DNA of 64,000 bases, from NCBI GenBank assembly GCA_964451785.1, contig CAYVJG010000013.1:1-64000 (forward strand). Direction: 5' to 3'. The notes beneath the pieces were generated by a model. That model was not told where the DNA came from. It was given only the letters and a program-made list of their open reading frames with translations, and searched no databases. Origin of the DNA: JAJYSO01 sp964451785 (GTDB taxonomy: Bacteria; Bacteroidota; Bacteroidia; Flavobacteriales; Flavobacteriaceae). This document shows, piece by piece, positions 29,414 to 37,384 of the stretch; position 1 is the first letter of the stretch; each line of letters opens with the position of its first letter. The position numbers and the translations under genes are program-made.

Positions 29414-30013
29414 ATGAGTCACTCAGTCATACAACATATCAAAGCGGCCTTAGCGCAATCCTACTCTTATACAGCTTATCAAAAATTAATCGCCGATCTT
29501 TTAGCCAAAGGTGAATCTACCACGGCGGGCTGGCAAGGTGATTTTATACAGTATTCAGAATTAGGCCTACAGCGCATGCACCGCTGGGACAAGAAAATTA
29601 ACTTAACAGAAGAACAGCTACGGGCGATGGCCAAAATAACCACGCCACAAACCTGGATTGTCATTGCCGAAGGTTGGTGTGGTGATGCCGCACACAGCTT
29701 ACCGGTCATCAACAAGTTGGCCGAAGCAAATTCGCTAGTCGATTTGCGCATTGTCCTTCGCGAACAACAGCCTGATTTAATGAATGATTTCTTGACCAAT
29801 GGCGGAAAATCTATTCCGAAATTAATTCTTTTCGACTCAGAAAAAGAAACTGTCCTTGGCGATTGGGGTCCGCGTCCGGCGCCGGCACAAGATCTGTTTT
29901 TAGCTTCTAAAGCCAGTGGTGAATCGCATGAAGAATTTGCAAAAAAATCGCAAATTTGGTATAACTCCGATAAAGGACAAACCGCGATAAAAGAGATTTT
30001 AGCCTTGATTTAA
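29414..30013 (+). CDS. Thioredoxin-fold protein with WCGD in place of CxxC
   Basis: The 199-residue cytosolic protein has an N-terminal helical part (1-75) and a thioredoxin-like domain around TWIVIAEGWCGDAAHSLPVI. The usual resolving Cys is replaced: Cys89 is followed by Gly90 and Asp91, so a normal disulfide exchange is not possible. The later GGKSIPKLILFD carries the cis-Pro expected of the fold. This pattern belongs to the thioredoxin-like family often called Thioredoxin_9, whose function is poorly known; a single-Cys redox or chaperone role is possible. It is divergent from tag across 67 bases. No lesion is seen. Confidence 0.8.
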   Translation: MSHSVIQHIKAALAQSYSYTAYQKLIADLLAKGESTTAGWQGDFIQYSELGLQRMHRWDKKINLTEEQLRAMAKITTPQTWIVIAEGWCGDAAHSLPVINKLAEANSLVDLRIVLREQQPDLMNDFLTNGGKSIPKLILFDSEKETVLGDWGPRPAPAQDLFLASKASGESHEEFAKKSQIWYNSDKGQTAIKEILALI

Positions 30014-30130
30014 AATGTGGACGTTAGGTTAGTGATACTTCGGCAAACTCTGTATTCCGTGTTCTGTGTTTCAACTTACTGATTTTTACGATTTTCTCGA
30101 CAACCACCCTCGTTTTATGTTACCATTAGC
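30014..30130. repeat. Short tract with TTCCGTGTTCTGTG-type repeats
   Basis: Just after the thioredoxin-fold gene, CTGTATTCCGTGTTCTGTGTT (about 30050-30070) is one of several intergenic tracts of this decamer-like type in the window (33997, 37196, 37920, 57319). No gene is seen. Confidence 0.5.
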
Positions 30131-30376
30131 TTTAGGCGGTAGGCAGCCTTTGGCTGTTGGCTTTGGGTTTGGGTTTGGGTTTGTTGAGGACTCTAATCTT
30201 TCTTTGATTCACGAGTTCCCGAATCGAGTTCGGGATGACAGGTCAAAGGGCGCTGCGAATGATGTTACTCAGGATGACGCTTGATTTTTGTCCTCCCTGA
30301 AAATCAAGAAAACTAGTGTCCTTGTCATCCTGAAAAATTTCGACCTCAGGAGAAATTTATTTAGGATCTCCATTTG
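30131..30376 (+). repeat. Direct repeat R1, downstream side of the first DUF4143 ATPase
   Basis: A (TTTGGG) microsatellite at 30162-30182 leads into a block of about 185 bp from GAGGACTCTAATC to TTAGGATCTCC. That block differs from the copy at 31721-31948 at about four positions. It contains the REP-like palindrome CCCGAATCGAGTTCGGG. R1 and R2 lie in the same orientation on either side of the ATPase gene. Confidence 0.88.
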
Positions 30377-30444
30377 TTATGGAAGATTGTTCTTTTTATC
30401 AGCTCACGATTTTCTCTTCGGCAACCGCGTTCATCAACTGCACT

Positions 30445-31614
30445 TCAATACATCAATCCGAAATGCCATAGGGGAATCGTGTTTAAAAATCCACTTTCAA
30501 TGCCATCTTTCACCACAAAGCCATTTTTGGCACTCTTGAGCTGTTTTAAGCCTTTATTTTTTCCGCCAACTTCAAAGTCTACCGTACCAATTTTAAAATC
30601 AGCCAAGGTAGAAGCGTAAACCTGATGATTAACACTTAGTTGATTCAGAAAAAAGCTTTCTCTATTATTCCCTGTATTCTGATTTTCTTTGACCAAGCTA
30701 TAGCTCAAATTTGTGTTGTCTAGATAGACCTTATCCACCTTTCCGAGTGCTCGAACGCCTGTTGTAGAAGCTCTCAATTGTGCAATCATTCCGGCCTCTT
30801 CCAAATAAAGAAGGTAATCTGCTATATTATTTCGACTGATGTTGAGTAGCTCAGCTATTTTGCTCTTATTGGGTTTAAATGGGACACTTTCTGCTATAAT
30901 GGCTAATAGCTGTTTTAATTTTCTACCCGTTGCCACATTCATCCCGGCATAGGTAGGAATATCTATTTCTAAGGTTTGATTAACCACTTGTTGCAGTCGC
31001 AAATCAAAATCATCTTCTAAGGCAAACGGATAATAGCCTCGCTTCAAATAGTCAGCAAACAAAGGCAATGGGTGTGTTATTTGTGGCACTTTTACCTGAT
31101 GATTGAGAATTTCATCTAAACTAAAGGTAGGGATTTCAATGTGATGAAACAGTTTTAAATATTCGCAAAAAGACAAGCCTTGCATGGTATAAATCACCGC
31201 TCTACGACTTAAATCTGAAGTACCCTTTTTGATATCGAGTACTGATGAACCGGTAAACACCACTTTTAAATCTTGGTGATAATCATATATTAATTTCAGT
31301 TCCTTAGCCCAATCGGGGTATTTGTGTATTTCATCAACAAACAAATACTGGCCTCCTGATTTCACAAAATCATCCGCCAAATCTATCAAACGGTGCTTAG
31401 CGAAATAAAAATCTTCGGCGGTAACGTATAAAGTTTTATGAGTGTCGAGATGAGTTTTGATATATTGTAAAATCAAGGTAGTTTTCCCTACACCTCGGGG
31501 ACCAATAAGTCCTAACAATCTATTTTCCCAATTTATCTGATAATAGGAATAGCGTACAAATGCTGTACTGACTTGGGAAATCAATTTATTAGAATATTCA
31601 AATAACGCATCCAT
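30445..31614 (-). CDS. ATP-binding protein, AAA_14 plus DUF4143 (first copy)
   Basis: The 389-residue protein has Walker A GPRGVGKT at residues 38-45, Walker B YLFVDEIHKYPDWAKE near residue 90, and sensor VVFTGSSVLDI. The C-terminal DUF4143 part has a winged-helix-like stretch (LLNISRNNIADYLLYLEEAG) and a nuclease-like end (ADFKIGTVDFEVGG). The family is widespread in bacteria and archaea, and its biological role is not established. It sits between near-identical direct repeats and behind a pair of palindromes, which suggests a mobile, self-regulated cassette. It is only distantly similar to the second ATPase at 34552-35778. No lesion is seen. Confidence 0.88.
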   Translation of the reverse strand: MDALFEYSNKLISQVSTAFVRYSYYQINWENRLLGLIGPRGVGKTTLILQYIKTHLDTHKTLYVTAEDFYFAKHRLIDLADDFVKSGGQYLFVDEIHKYPDWAKELKLIYDYHQDLKVVFTGSSVLDIKKGTSDLSRRAVIYTMQGLSFCEYLKLFHHIEIPTFSLDEILNHQVKVPQITHPLPLFADYLKRGYYPFALEDDFDLRLQQVVNQTLEIDIPTYAGMNVATGRKLKQLLAIIAESVPFKPNKSKIAELLNISRNNIADYLLYLEEAGMIAQLRASTTGVRALGKVDKVYLDNTNLSYSLVKENQNTGNNRESFFLNQLSVNHQVYASTLADFKIGTVDFEVGGKNKGLKQLKSAKNGFVVKDGIESGFLNTIPLWHFGLMY

Positions 31615-31647
31615 AGTAGTTAGATTTAGGCTAATATAGTCAATTTT

Positions 31648-31694
31648 GCACTATTTCAGTGCGATTTATATAAATATTTGCACTGTCGCAGTGC
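31648..31694. promoter_or_regulatory. Paired palindromic operators upstream of the first ATPase
   Basis: Two copies of the palindrome GCACTnnnnnCAGTGC occur at 31648-31662 and 31680-31694. Their centres are 32 bp apart, three helical turns, with an AT-rich spacer. They lie 34-80 bases upstream of the ATG at 31614. The binding protein is unknown. Confidence 0.65.
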
Positions 31695-31720
31695 ATTTTA
31701 GAATCAAGCTTGATTGCCTG

Positions 31721-31948
31721 CTTTAGGCGGTCTTTGGCTGTTGGGTTTGGGTTTGTTGAGGACTCTAATCTTTCTTTGATTCACGAGTTCCTGAATCGAG
31801 TTCGGGATGACAGGTCAAAGGGCGCTGCGAATGATGTTACTCAGGATGACGCTTGATTTTTGTCCTCCCTGAAAATCAAAAAAACTAGTGTCCTTGTCAT
31901 CCTGAAAAATTTCGACCTTAGGAGAAATTTATTCAGGATCTCGACCTG
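31721..31948 (+). repeat. Direct repeat R2, upstream side of the first DUF4143 ATPase
   Basis: Near-identical to R1 (30131-30376) over about 185 bp and in the same orientation. It is followed by another REP-like hairpin, ATCCTGAATCAAGTTCAGGAT, at about 31981-32001, which recurs at about 37390. Confidence 0.88.
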
Positions 31949-32029
31949 CTAAGAAGGACGATCATATTATCAGCACATAATATCCTGAATCAAGTTCAGG
32001 ATGACAGGTCAGGATGACGCTTGATTTTG

Positions 32030-32405
32030 CTTAGCATCTTTTCCTCGCCTTCTGCTCTCGCTGCCGCACGAATCCTTTCGTGTGGTTCCGTAGTTAGTGT
32101 TACTGACCCATTGAATTTTACGATCATCTTAACAGAAGTACTTCTCCTCGCCATCGACGGCGCGTTTCACTGGTTTTCTACGGCAATTAAAAATAGGCCA
32201 ATTCTTTTTGATCTTTCTTTGATATTGGTATCTGGGAAAGATTACGAGTTTGATTACCTGCCTTTGGTTGTTGGCTTGACACCTTTTCTAAAGTTCAAAA
32301 CTTTAGAAAAGGGAAAATTTACATCCTCCTAATTCCTAGTCTTCAATTCATTTATGCCGAGCAAAAGGCGCTCCCTTTAGGGCTGGGGAATTCGCCTTTT
32401 GCGGT
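32030..32405 (+). repeat. Long dispersed repeat D, copy 1
   Basis: About 370 bp with a near-identical copy at 34131-34485 and a partly replaced copy ending at 37922. It contains hairpins CACGAA/TTCGTG and CTTTTCTAAAGTT...AACTTTAGAAAAG (around 32286-32315). A 103-codon open frame across it (32021-32332) is not conserved between copies and is not taken as a gene. Confidence 0.88.
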
Positions 32406-32517
32406 TCGTAATAGCTCATCGTCATCTCGAGTGATTTCAAATGACAACGCAGGAGGAGGTTCGTTAAATGTAAAAACCTCCAAAATCTTTAAGATCTTAG
32501 AGGTTTGTCGATATATA

Positions 32518-32592
32518 ATACGGAAGTGACATTCAAAATGGATCAATCTTCCTGTTAAAATATTTAGTCTATTTTAAAAATCATTTCCGTAT
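32518..32592. repeat. Inverted-repeat element (family E), copy 2
   Basis: A 75-bp element bounded by ATACGGAAGTGA and TCATTTCCGTAT, sharing AAAATATTTAGTCTATTT with copy 1. A small hairpin AAACCTC/GAGGTTT lies just to its left (about 32474-32506) and could end the leftward serS transcript. Confidence 0.75.
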
Positions 32593-32606
32593 AAAAGCGC
32601 AAAGGC

Positions 32607-33881
32607 TTAGTTTGTAATTTTTGTAAATCCGGTGTACGGTTGAAGTACTTTAGGAATAAGGATTCCGTCTTCGGTTTGGTAATTTTCTAGGATTCCAGCC
32701 ATCACGCGAGGCAAGGCTAAGCTACTACCATTAAGGGTATGCGCCAAATGTTTTTTACCATCAGCATCTTTATAGCGCAACTTAAGGCGATTACTTTGGT
32801 AGGTTTCGAAGTTTGACACTGATGAAATTTCTAGCCAACGTTCTTGTCCGGTAGAATAGACTTCAAAATCGTATGTAATAGCGGCTGTAAAACTCAAATC
32901 GCCACCACATAAGCGCAAAATTCGGTAAGGTAATTCGAGTTCGCGCAACAAGATTTTGACGTGTTCAATCATCTCGTCTAATTTACCATAAGAAGTTTCT
33001 TGTTTGGTAACATTGACAATTTCCACTTTATTAAACTGATGCAAGCGATTTAAACCGCGTACATTGGCGCCATATGAACCCGCTTCACGACGAAAACAAG
33101 GCGTATAAGCTGTACATGAAATTGGTAATTCTCGTTCTTCTAGCAATACATCGCGATACATATTAGTCAAAGGCACCTCAGCCGTCGGAATCAAATACAA
33201 ATCATCCTGACCAACGTGATACATTTGCCCTTCTTTGTCCGGCAATTGACCGGTGCCCAACCCTGAAGCCTCATTAACCATTAATGGCAATTCGTATTCG
33301 GTATAGCCGGCTTGTGTATTTTTATCTAAAAAATAAGCGATTAAAGCGCGTTGTAGGCGTGCACCTTTTCCTTTATAAATAGGAAAGCCTGCCCCAGTTA
33401 CTTTATTGCCCAGTTCAAAATCTATTAAATCGTATTTTTTAGCCAACTCCCAGTGTGGCAAAGCATTTTCACCTAAATCAGGTACTTGACCTTCTTGGAA
33501 GATTTCCTCATTATCAGCATCAGATTTGCCAAAAGGAACCGCATCATTAGGAATATTAGGAATAGTCAAAAGCGCTTGTTCCAACTCTTCAGCCGCCGCC
33601 GTCATTTCAGCAGAAAGCGTTTTAGATTGTTCTTTTAACTCTGCAGACTGAGTTTTTAAGACATTCGCCTGCTCTGCTTTACCCGTTTTGTAAAGTTGAC
33701 CGATTTCTTTTGACAATCGGTTGGCTTCTGCTAAGGTTTCATCTAGAGCAGTTTGTGAAGAACGGCGAGTTTCATCGAGTTGTAAGACCTTGTCAAAAAT
33801 AACTTCCGCGTCAAAATTGCGCTTTTTTAAAGCAGCGATATAAGCGTCTTTGTGCGCTTGTATAAGATGAGGTTGTAACAT
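32607..33881 (-). CDS. serS: Seryl-tRNA synthetase
   Basis: The 424-residue class II synthetase charges tRNA-Ser with serine in the cytosol. It has an N-terminal coiled-coil arm (about 30-105; EANRLSKEIGQLYKTGKAEQ and following) and the catalytic domain with motif 2 (YTPCFRREAGSYGANVRGLN) and motif 3 (LNGSSLALPRVMAGILENYQ). TAEVPLTN is the serine-binding TxE loop. Length is normal. A core gene, it lies between two long direct repeats (D copies 1 and 2). A promoter box is present upstream. Confidence 0.98.
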   Translation of the reverse strand: MLQPHLIQAHKDAYIAALKKRNFDAEVIFDKVLQLDETRRSSQTALDETLAEANRLSKEIGQLYKTGKAEQANVLKTQSAELKEQSKTLSAEMTAAAEELEQALLTIPNIPNDAVPFGKSDADNEEIFQEGQVPDLGENALPHWELAKKYDLIDFELGNKVTGAGFPIYKGKGARLQRALIAYFLDKNTQAGYTEYELPLMVNEASGLGTGQLPDKEGQMYHVGQDDLYLIPTAEVPLTNMYRDVLLEERELPISCTAYTPCFRREAGSYGANVRGLNRLHQFNKVEIVNVTKQETSYGKLDEMIEHVKILLRELELPYRILRLCGGDLSFTAAITYDFEVYSTGQERWLEISSVSNFETYQSNRLKLRYKDADGKKHLAHTLNGSSLALPRVMAGILENYQTEDGILIPKVLQPYTGFTKITN

Positions 33882-33905
33882 AAGATTTCAACTTTACATA
33901 AAATG

Positions 33906-33913
33906 CAAATTTA
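33906..33913 (-). promoter_or_regulatory. -7 box for serS
   Basis: On the minus strand TAAATTTG matches TAnnTTTG and ends 24 bases before the serS ATG. No clear -33 TTTG was identified. Confidence 0.5.
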
Positions 33914-33996
33914 CATATTTGTCGGTTAAAGAAGGTTTAAATAAAGCCCAATTCACATGATTTTATTTCGAGAAGAAATTTATTCAGGATCTCAGC

Positions 33997-34050
33997 GTGT
34001 TCCGTGTTCCGTATTCTGTGTTCCGTATTCTGTGTTCCGTGTTCCGTTTT
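33997..34050. repeat. TTCCGTGTTC/TATTCTGTG microsatellite tract
   Basis: Alternating units GTTCCGTATTCTGTGTTCCG repeat about four times and run into repeat G1. Similar short tracts stand at about 30050, 37196, 37920 and 57319. Confidence 0.75.
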
Positions 34051-34125
34051 TTCGTACTGCCCTGACCCTAAAGGGAGTCGAAAAAACTACTGCCTCACTT
34101 GTATATTCTCTTTAAATGTCACGCC
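34041..34125 (+). repeat. Direct repeat G, copy 1
   Basis: About 85 bp from GTTCCGTTTTTTCG to AAATGTCACGCC, near-identical to 35865-35950 and 37217-37302. With copy 2 it brackets the second DUF4143 ATPase. CCCTAAAGGG inside it is palindromic. Confidence 0.85.
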
Positions 34126-34130
34126 ATCGC

Positions 34131-34485
34131 CGCCGCACGAATCCTTTCGTGTGGTTCCGTAGTTAGTGTTACTGACCCATTGAGTTTTATGATCATCTTA
34201 ACAGAAGTACTTCTCCTCGCCATCGACAGCGCGTTTCACTGGTTTTCTACGGCAATTAAAAAATAGGCCAATTCTTTTTGATCTTTCTTTGATATTGGTA
34301 TCTGGGAAAGATTACGAGTTTGATTACCTGCCTTTGGCTGTTGGCTTGACACCTTTTCTAAAGTTCAAAACTTTAAAAAAGGGAAAATTTACATTTCCCC
34401 TAATTCCTAGTCTTTAATTCATTTATGCCGAGCAAAAGGCGCTTCTTTTAGGGCTGGGGAATTGGGCTTTTGCGATTTTCCGTTT
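34131..34485 (+). repeat. Long dispersed repeat D, copy 2
   Basis: Roughly 95% identical by eye to D copy 1 (32030-32405) and in the same orientation. The two copies flank serS. Together with G1 it fills the 670-bp gap between serS and the second ATPase; no gene is seen. Confidence 0.88.
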
Positions 34486-34551
34486 TACGGATTTACTGAA
34501 TACTGATTTCTCTCCACAGCCGCGTCTCACCCAGAAAAGTTTATAATCAAA

Positions 34552-35778
34552 TCAAACTTTCATCATTTTTTTTAAATCAAGTTGGTGCATAGGAATTACG
34601 TGAATGGTTTTATGACTGGATACAATTGTATCAGCTTGATTCAACGTAATGATAAAGCCCTCTTCCATGCCAAAAAAACGCATAGCCTCCCACAAGCCAT
34701 CTTGCTCTCTTCGTTGATTATCCACATGCAACTTTGCACAAACCTGGATCAACGCTATAGGTTGATGGTTTTTACAAATCACAAAATCGCATTCCGAGTC
34801 ATTTTCATTAAAGTAATAAATTTCAACGGGATAGCGCCTGAATTCCCAAAACACCAAATTTTCAAATTTACGGCCCACATCTTCGGTAAAAGACGGCGTA
34901 ATGGCAGTTTGTAATCCATTATCGATGAAATAAACCTTACGAGGATTCACCAATTGTTTTTTATAGGAATAGGCGAATTTCGGAACCAAATGGATTAAAT
35001 ATACATCTTCTAAAAAAGTTAAATATTCTAATACCGTAGCCGTACTTTTTACCCCAATAACAGATCGCAGTTTATTGGCGGATATTAAATTACCGACATT
35101 AGCAACCACAAACATCAATAGGTTTTTCAACGGTTTATCATCCCGAATACCATGCCGCACTGTAATATCCCGATAAAGGATATCGTTGACCAATGCAGCT
35201 AATATATCAGGGTTTTCAGAATTCACAAATTGTGGGAAGCCACCGATATGAAGATAATTCAACAAAGATCCCTCGCTTTCGGCCTGTGATTTGTAGGCGC
35301 AAAACTCTCGATAGGAAAAGGGGAACAGTTCTTTTGAAAGGTGCCTTCCGGTAAGCTTTGTACCCAACTCCCTACTCAACAGAGAAGCGTTAGAACCCGT
35401 GATCACTACCTTATAGCCTTCATCCAGCTTGCCACGCACATATATTTCCCAATTTTCTACGACTTGTATCTCGTCAAAAAACAAGAGATTCACTTCCGGT
35501 TTCGCTTTTATAAGCTCATCCAAAAGGCGAAAATCAGAAAATTCGAAATTATAGAGTTTGGGGGTATCAAAATTGATGAACAAAGTGGTATCCGTTCGCT
35601 TTTGCATCAGTTGACCCAGCAGCGTACTCTTCCCACAACGTCGAATTCCTGAAATAATCAAGGCAAAATCAGGGATCAGTTCCAACTGTTCCAGCAACAG
35701 ACGGGGAAAGGTATTATCACCCGTTATCCGCTGGCTTTGCGCTGCTACTACATCCTCCAAATCCGATAAACTAAGCAT
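34552..35778 (-). CDS. ATP-binding protein, AAA_14 plus DUF4143 (second copy)
   Basis: The 408-residue protein has Walker A GIRRCGKS at residues 44-51, Walker B LLFFDEIQVVENWE near residue 100 and sensor VVITGSNASLLSRELGTKL. The DUF4143 region follows: SYREFCAYK, VKSTATVLEYLTFLEDVYLI, then FENLVFWEFRRYPVEIYYF and a PD-(D/E)xK-like end (ECDFVICKNHQPIALIQVCA). This resembles Holliday-junction-resolvase folds, but activity is not proven. The family role is unknown. The gene has its own promoter and a large palindrome upstream, and it lies between two G repeats. It is clearly a different subgroup from the first ATPase. Confidence 0.88.
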   Translation of the reverse strand: MLSLSDLEDVVAAQSQRITGDNTFPRLLLEQLELIPDFALIISGIRRCGKSTLLGQLMQKRTDTTLFINFDTPKLYNFEFSDFRLLDELIKAKPEVNLLFFDEIQVVENWEIYVRGKLDEGYKVVITGSNASLLSRELGTKLTGRHLSKELFPFSYREFCAYKSQAESEGSLLNYLHIGGFPQFVNSENPDILAALVNDILYRDITVRHGIRDDKPLKNLLMFVVANVGNLISANKLRSVIGVKSTATVLEYLTFLEDVYLIHLVPKFAYSYKKQLVNPRKVYFIDNGLQTAITPSFTEDVGRKFENLVFWEFRRYPVEIYYFNENDSECDFVICKNHQPIALIQVCAKLHVDNQRREQDGLWEAMRFFGMEEGFIITLNQADTIVSSHKTIHVIPMHQLDLKKMMKV

Positions 35779-35800
35779 TTTCTATCTCTTTTAAGTCTAC

Positions 35801-35828
35801 CAAAGATAATCTTTTCATTTGTAACAAA
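35801..35828 (-). promoter_or_regulatory. Promoter of the second DUF4143 ATPase
   Basis: On the minus strand TATCTTTG (35808 to 35801) is preceded after 16 bases by TTTG (35828 to 35825), the same geometry as for the hemJ-like gene. The box ends 22 bases before the ATG. Confidence 0.65.
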
Positions 35829-35860
35829 CAAAAGTATTTATTAGTAATAAACACTTTTGT
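35828..35860. promoter_or_regulatory. 33-bp palindrome, likely operator
   Basis: ACAAAAGTATTTATTA (35828-35843), one central base, then TAATAAACACTTTTGT: a palindrome of 16-base arms with a single mismatch. It abuts the -33 element of the ATPase promoter, a position suited to repression or activation. It differs in sequence from the palindromes of the first ATPase. Confidence 0.65.
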
Positions 35861-35864
35861 AATA

Positions 35865-36003
35865 TTCCGTTTTTTCGTTTTGCCCCGACCCTAAAGGGAG
35901 TCGAAAAAACTACTGCCTCACTTGTATGTTATCTTTAAATGTCACGCCCCAAACCTGTCTTCCTGAAAAATTTCGACCTTAGGAGAAATTTATTCAGGAT
36001 CTC
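35865..36003 (+). repeat. Direct repeat G, copy 2 (extended)
   Basis: Near-identical to copy 3 (37217-37354) over about 138 bp, ending in TTTATTCAGGATCTC. Copies 2 and 3 lie in the same orientation on either side of the Panacea toxin-antitoxin pair. Confidence 0.88.
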
Positions 36004-36056
36004 CATTTGCTAAGGGAAAGCAATATACTCAATGAAGTTTGCAGCGTGAAACTCAT

Positions 36057-36512
36057 TCAACTATCCCTGTTCAATAAGCGTTTATATTTTCTTTTGACCA
36101 TCTTGGAGTGCTTAAGACAATTTATGAGTTCTGTGAAGAGTTTCGGTTTCATTGCTCCCCAGATTTCATAATCAGCTCCCTCTATTTTGTATAGCTCATC
36201 GAGCTGTTCAACGCTAAAAGTGTCGAGTTGATGACCATAGACATGGGTGGGGAAATCAAACTGTTTTTCATCAATTGTCACCGCTACATCAGGTGAAAAA
36301 ACAAAGCAATTCAAATTGATTTCCGGTAATTCCACACAGCCTTGTTCCGGAGTGTCTCTAGCGGGGATATTATCTCGCCGGGTAGGTAAACTCGCCAGAA
36401 TAGAATTTCCTTTCTCATTTTTAAGAACAATAAAATATTTGTTTTTAGGAGCAGATTTGCCATTTTTAAAGTAAAATGGTGTAAAGTAGATAATCTGTCC
36501 TGCTTTATACAT
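36057..36512 (-). CDS. Putative toxin partner of the Panacea protein
   Basis: The 151-residue protein is not recognised as a named toxin. Its N-terminus (MYKAGQIIYFTPFYFKNGKS, then NKYFIVLKNEKGNSILASLP) has the look of the PemK/MazF-type SH3-like barrel, with a start resembling GDIVxxxF and a following VLKN strand, but the similarity is weak. The C-terminus is very basic (KHSKMVKRKYKRLLNR). Its ATG overlaps the stop of the upstream Panacea gene by one base (TAATG), implying translational coupling, the layout expected of an antitoxin-toxin pair. The function is inferred from context. Confidence 0.6.
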   Translation of the reverse strand: MYKAGQIIYFTPFYFKNGKSAPKNKYFIVLKNEKGNSILASLPTRRDNIPARDTPEQGCVELPEINLNCFVFSPDVAVTIDEKQFDFPTHVYGHQLDTFSVEQLDELYKIEGADYEIWGAMKPKLFTELINCLKHSKMVKRKYKRLLNRDS

Positions 36513-37084
36513 TAGTGGCTTTGCTTATAATCTTCAAAAAGTTGTGTTTTACGGGCATCATGTTGTATTAATGTGCCCAAATCAATTTCTAACTCAGTAG
36601 AATTAATTTCTTCATTTTCCAAAGCTTCCAACAAATTGTACTTTTTAGCTAGCTTATACCAAGGGGATTCTTTTTTGTGTGTAAATGCGACGAGGTCTCG
36701 TGAAGACATTTTACCAAATTGCCCAACTACACGATCGAGCAGTTCCATGTCATAATCTGAAAATTCATCATCGGAAAAATCTTTTTTAGCGGAAATATAG
36801 GTTTTACCACCTTCTTCAGAACGGTTAATGTACGGTTTAAGTAAGTTTGGGTGTGATGATAATTCAATGTAAATATCTTGATCTACCGGTCCAAACTTCC
36901 AGACTTCATAGCGAAGATTCAGAAAGGGAATTCCACTGTTCTTAACGGCAATCTCATCCAATAAATACAGTAACTTCAATGCTTTAGTCTTAGACAAAGC
37001 AATACAATGCTCAGCAAGATAGATTAAGGTGTTTCCTATCTTGTCAATTTGATCGGCACTGTATTTTGTATAAATCGAACGCAT
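36512..37084 (-). CDS. Panacea-domain (DUF4065/SocA-like) protein, probable antitoxin
   Basis: The 190-residue protein carries the Panacea/DUF4065 pattern: KTKALKLLYLLDEIAVKNSG, then RYEVWKFGPVDQDIYIELSS and a downstream DLVAFTHKKESPWYKL. Panacea proteins serve as antitoxins that neutralise many unrelated toxins, and the related SocA is a proteolytic adaptor. The gene is directly followed by a one-base-overlapping gene of suitable toxin size. It has its own -7 box and lies with its partner between two near-identical G repeats, which fits a mobile toxin-antitoxin module. Length is normal for the group. Confidence 0.82.
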   Translation of the reverse strand: MRSIYTKYSADQIDKIGNTLIYLAEHCIALSKTKALKLLYLLDEIAVKNSGIPFLNLRYEVWKFGPVDQDIYIELSSHPNLLKPYINRSEEGGKTYISAKKDFSDDEFSDYDMELLDRVVGQFGKMSSRDLVAFTHKKESPWYKLAKKYNLLEALENEEINSTELEIDLGTLIQHDARKTQLFEDYKQSH

Positions 37085-37110
37085 AATAGATTAATTTACA
37101 AAAACATATG

Positions 37111-37118
37111 CAAAGATA
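37111..37118 (-). promoter_or_regulatory. -7 box of the Panacea operon
   Basis: On the minus strand a perfect TATCTTTG ends 26 bases before the ATG at 37084. No clear -33 element was found. Confidence 0.55.
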
Positions 37119-37216
37119 CAACTTTAAATAAAAGTAATTTATCGCCTTAGGCATCAAGATCTAGGGATGATACTTAATCGCTCTCCACTTATTGGTTCTG
37201 TGTTTTATATTCCGTG

Positions 37217-37354
37217 TTCCGTTTTTTCGTTTTGCCCCGACCCTAAAGGGAGTCGAAAAAACTACTGCCTCACTTGTATGTTATCTTTAAATGTCACGCC
37301 CCAAACCTGTCTTCCTGAAGAATTTCGACCTTAGGAGAAATTTATTCAGGATCT
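37217..37354 (+). repeat. Direct repeat G, copy 3
   Basis: Same block as 35865-36003, preceded by a TTCCGTGTTCCG microsatellite (about 37196-37220). It forms the upstream flank of the toxin-antitoxin pair. Confidence 0.88.
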
Positions 37355-37384
37355 CGACCTGCTAAGAAGGACGATCATATTATC

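Noticed and set aside
30162..30182. G-quadruplex at the TTTGGG microsatellite
   Set aside because: Only three GGG runs are present, one short of the usual minimum.
32021..32332. 103-codon open frame in repeat D copy 1
   Set aside because: Not conserved in the near-identical second copy, which carries an extra A in the AAAAATAGGCC stretch; it lies wholly in repeat DNA.
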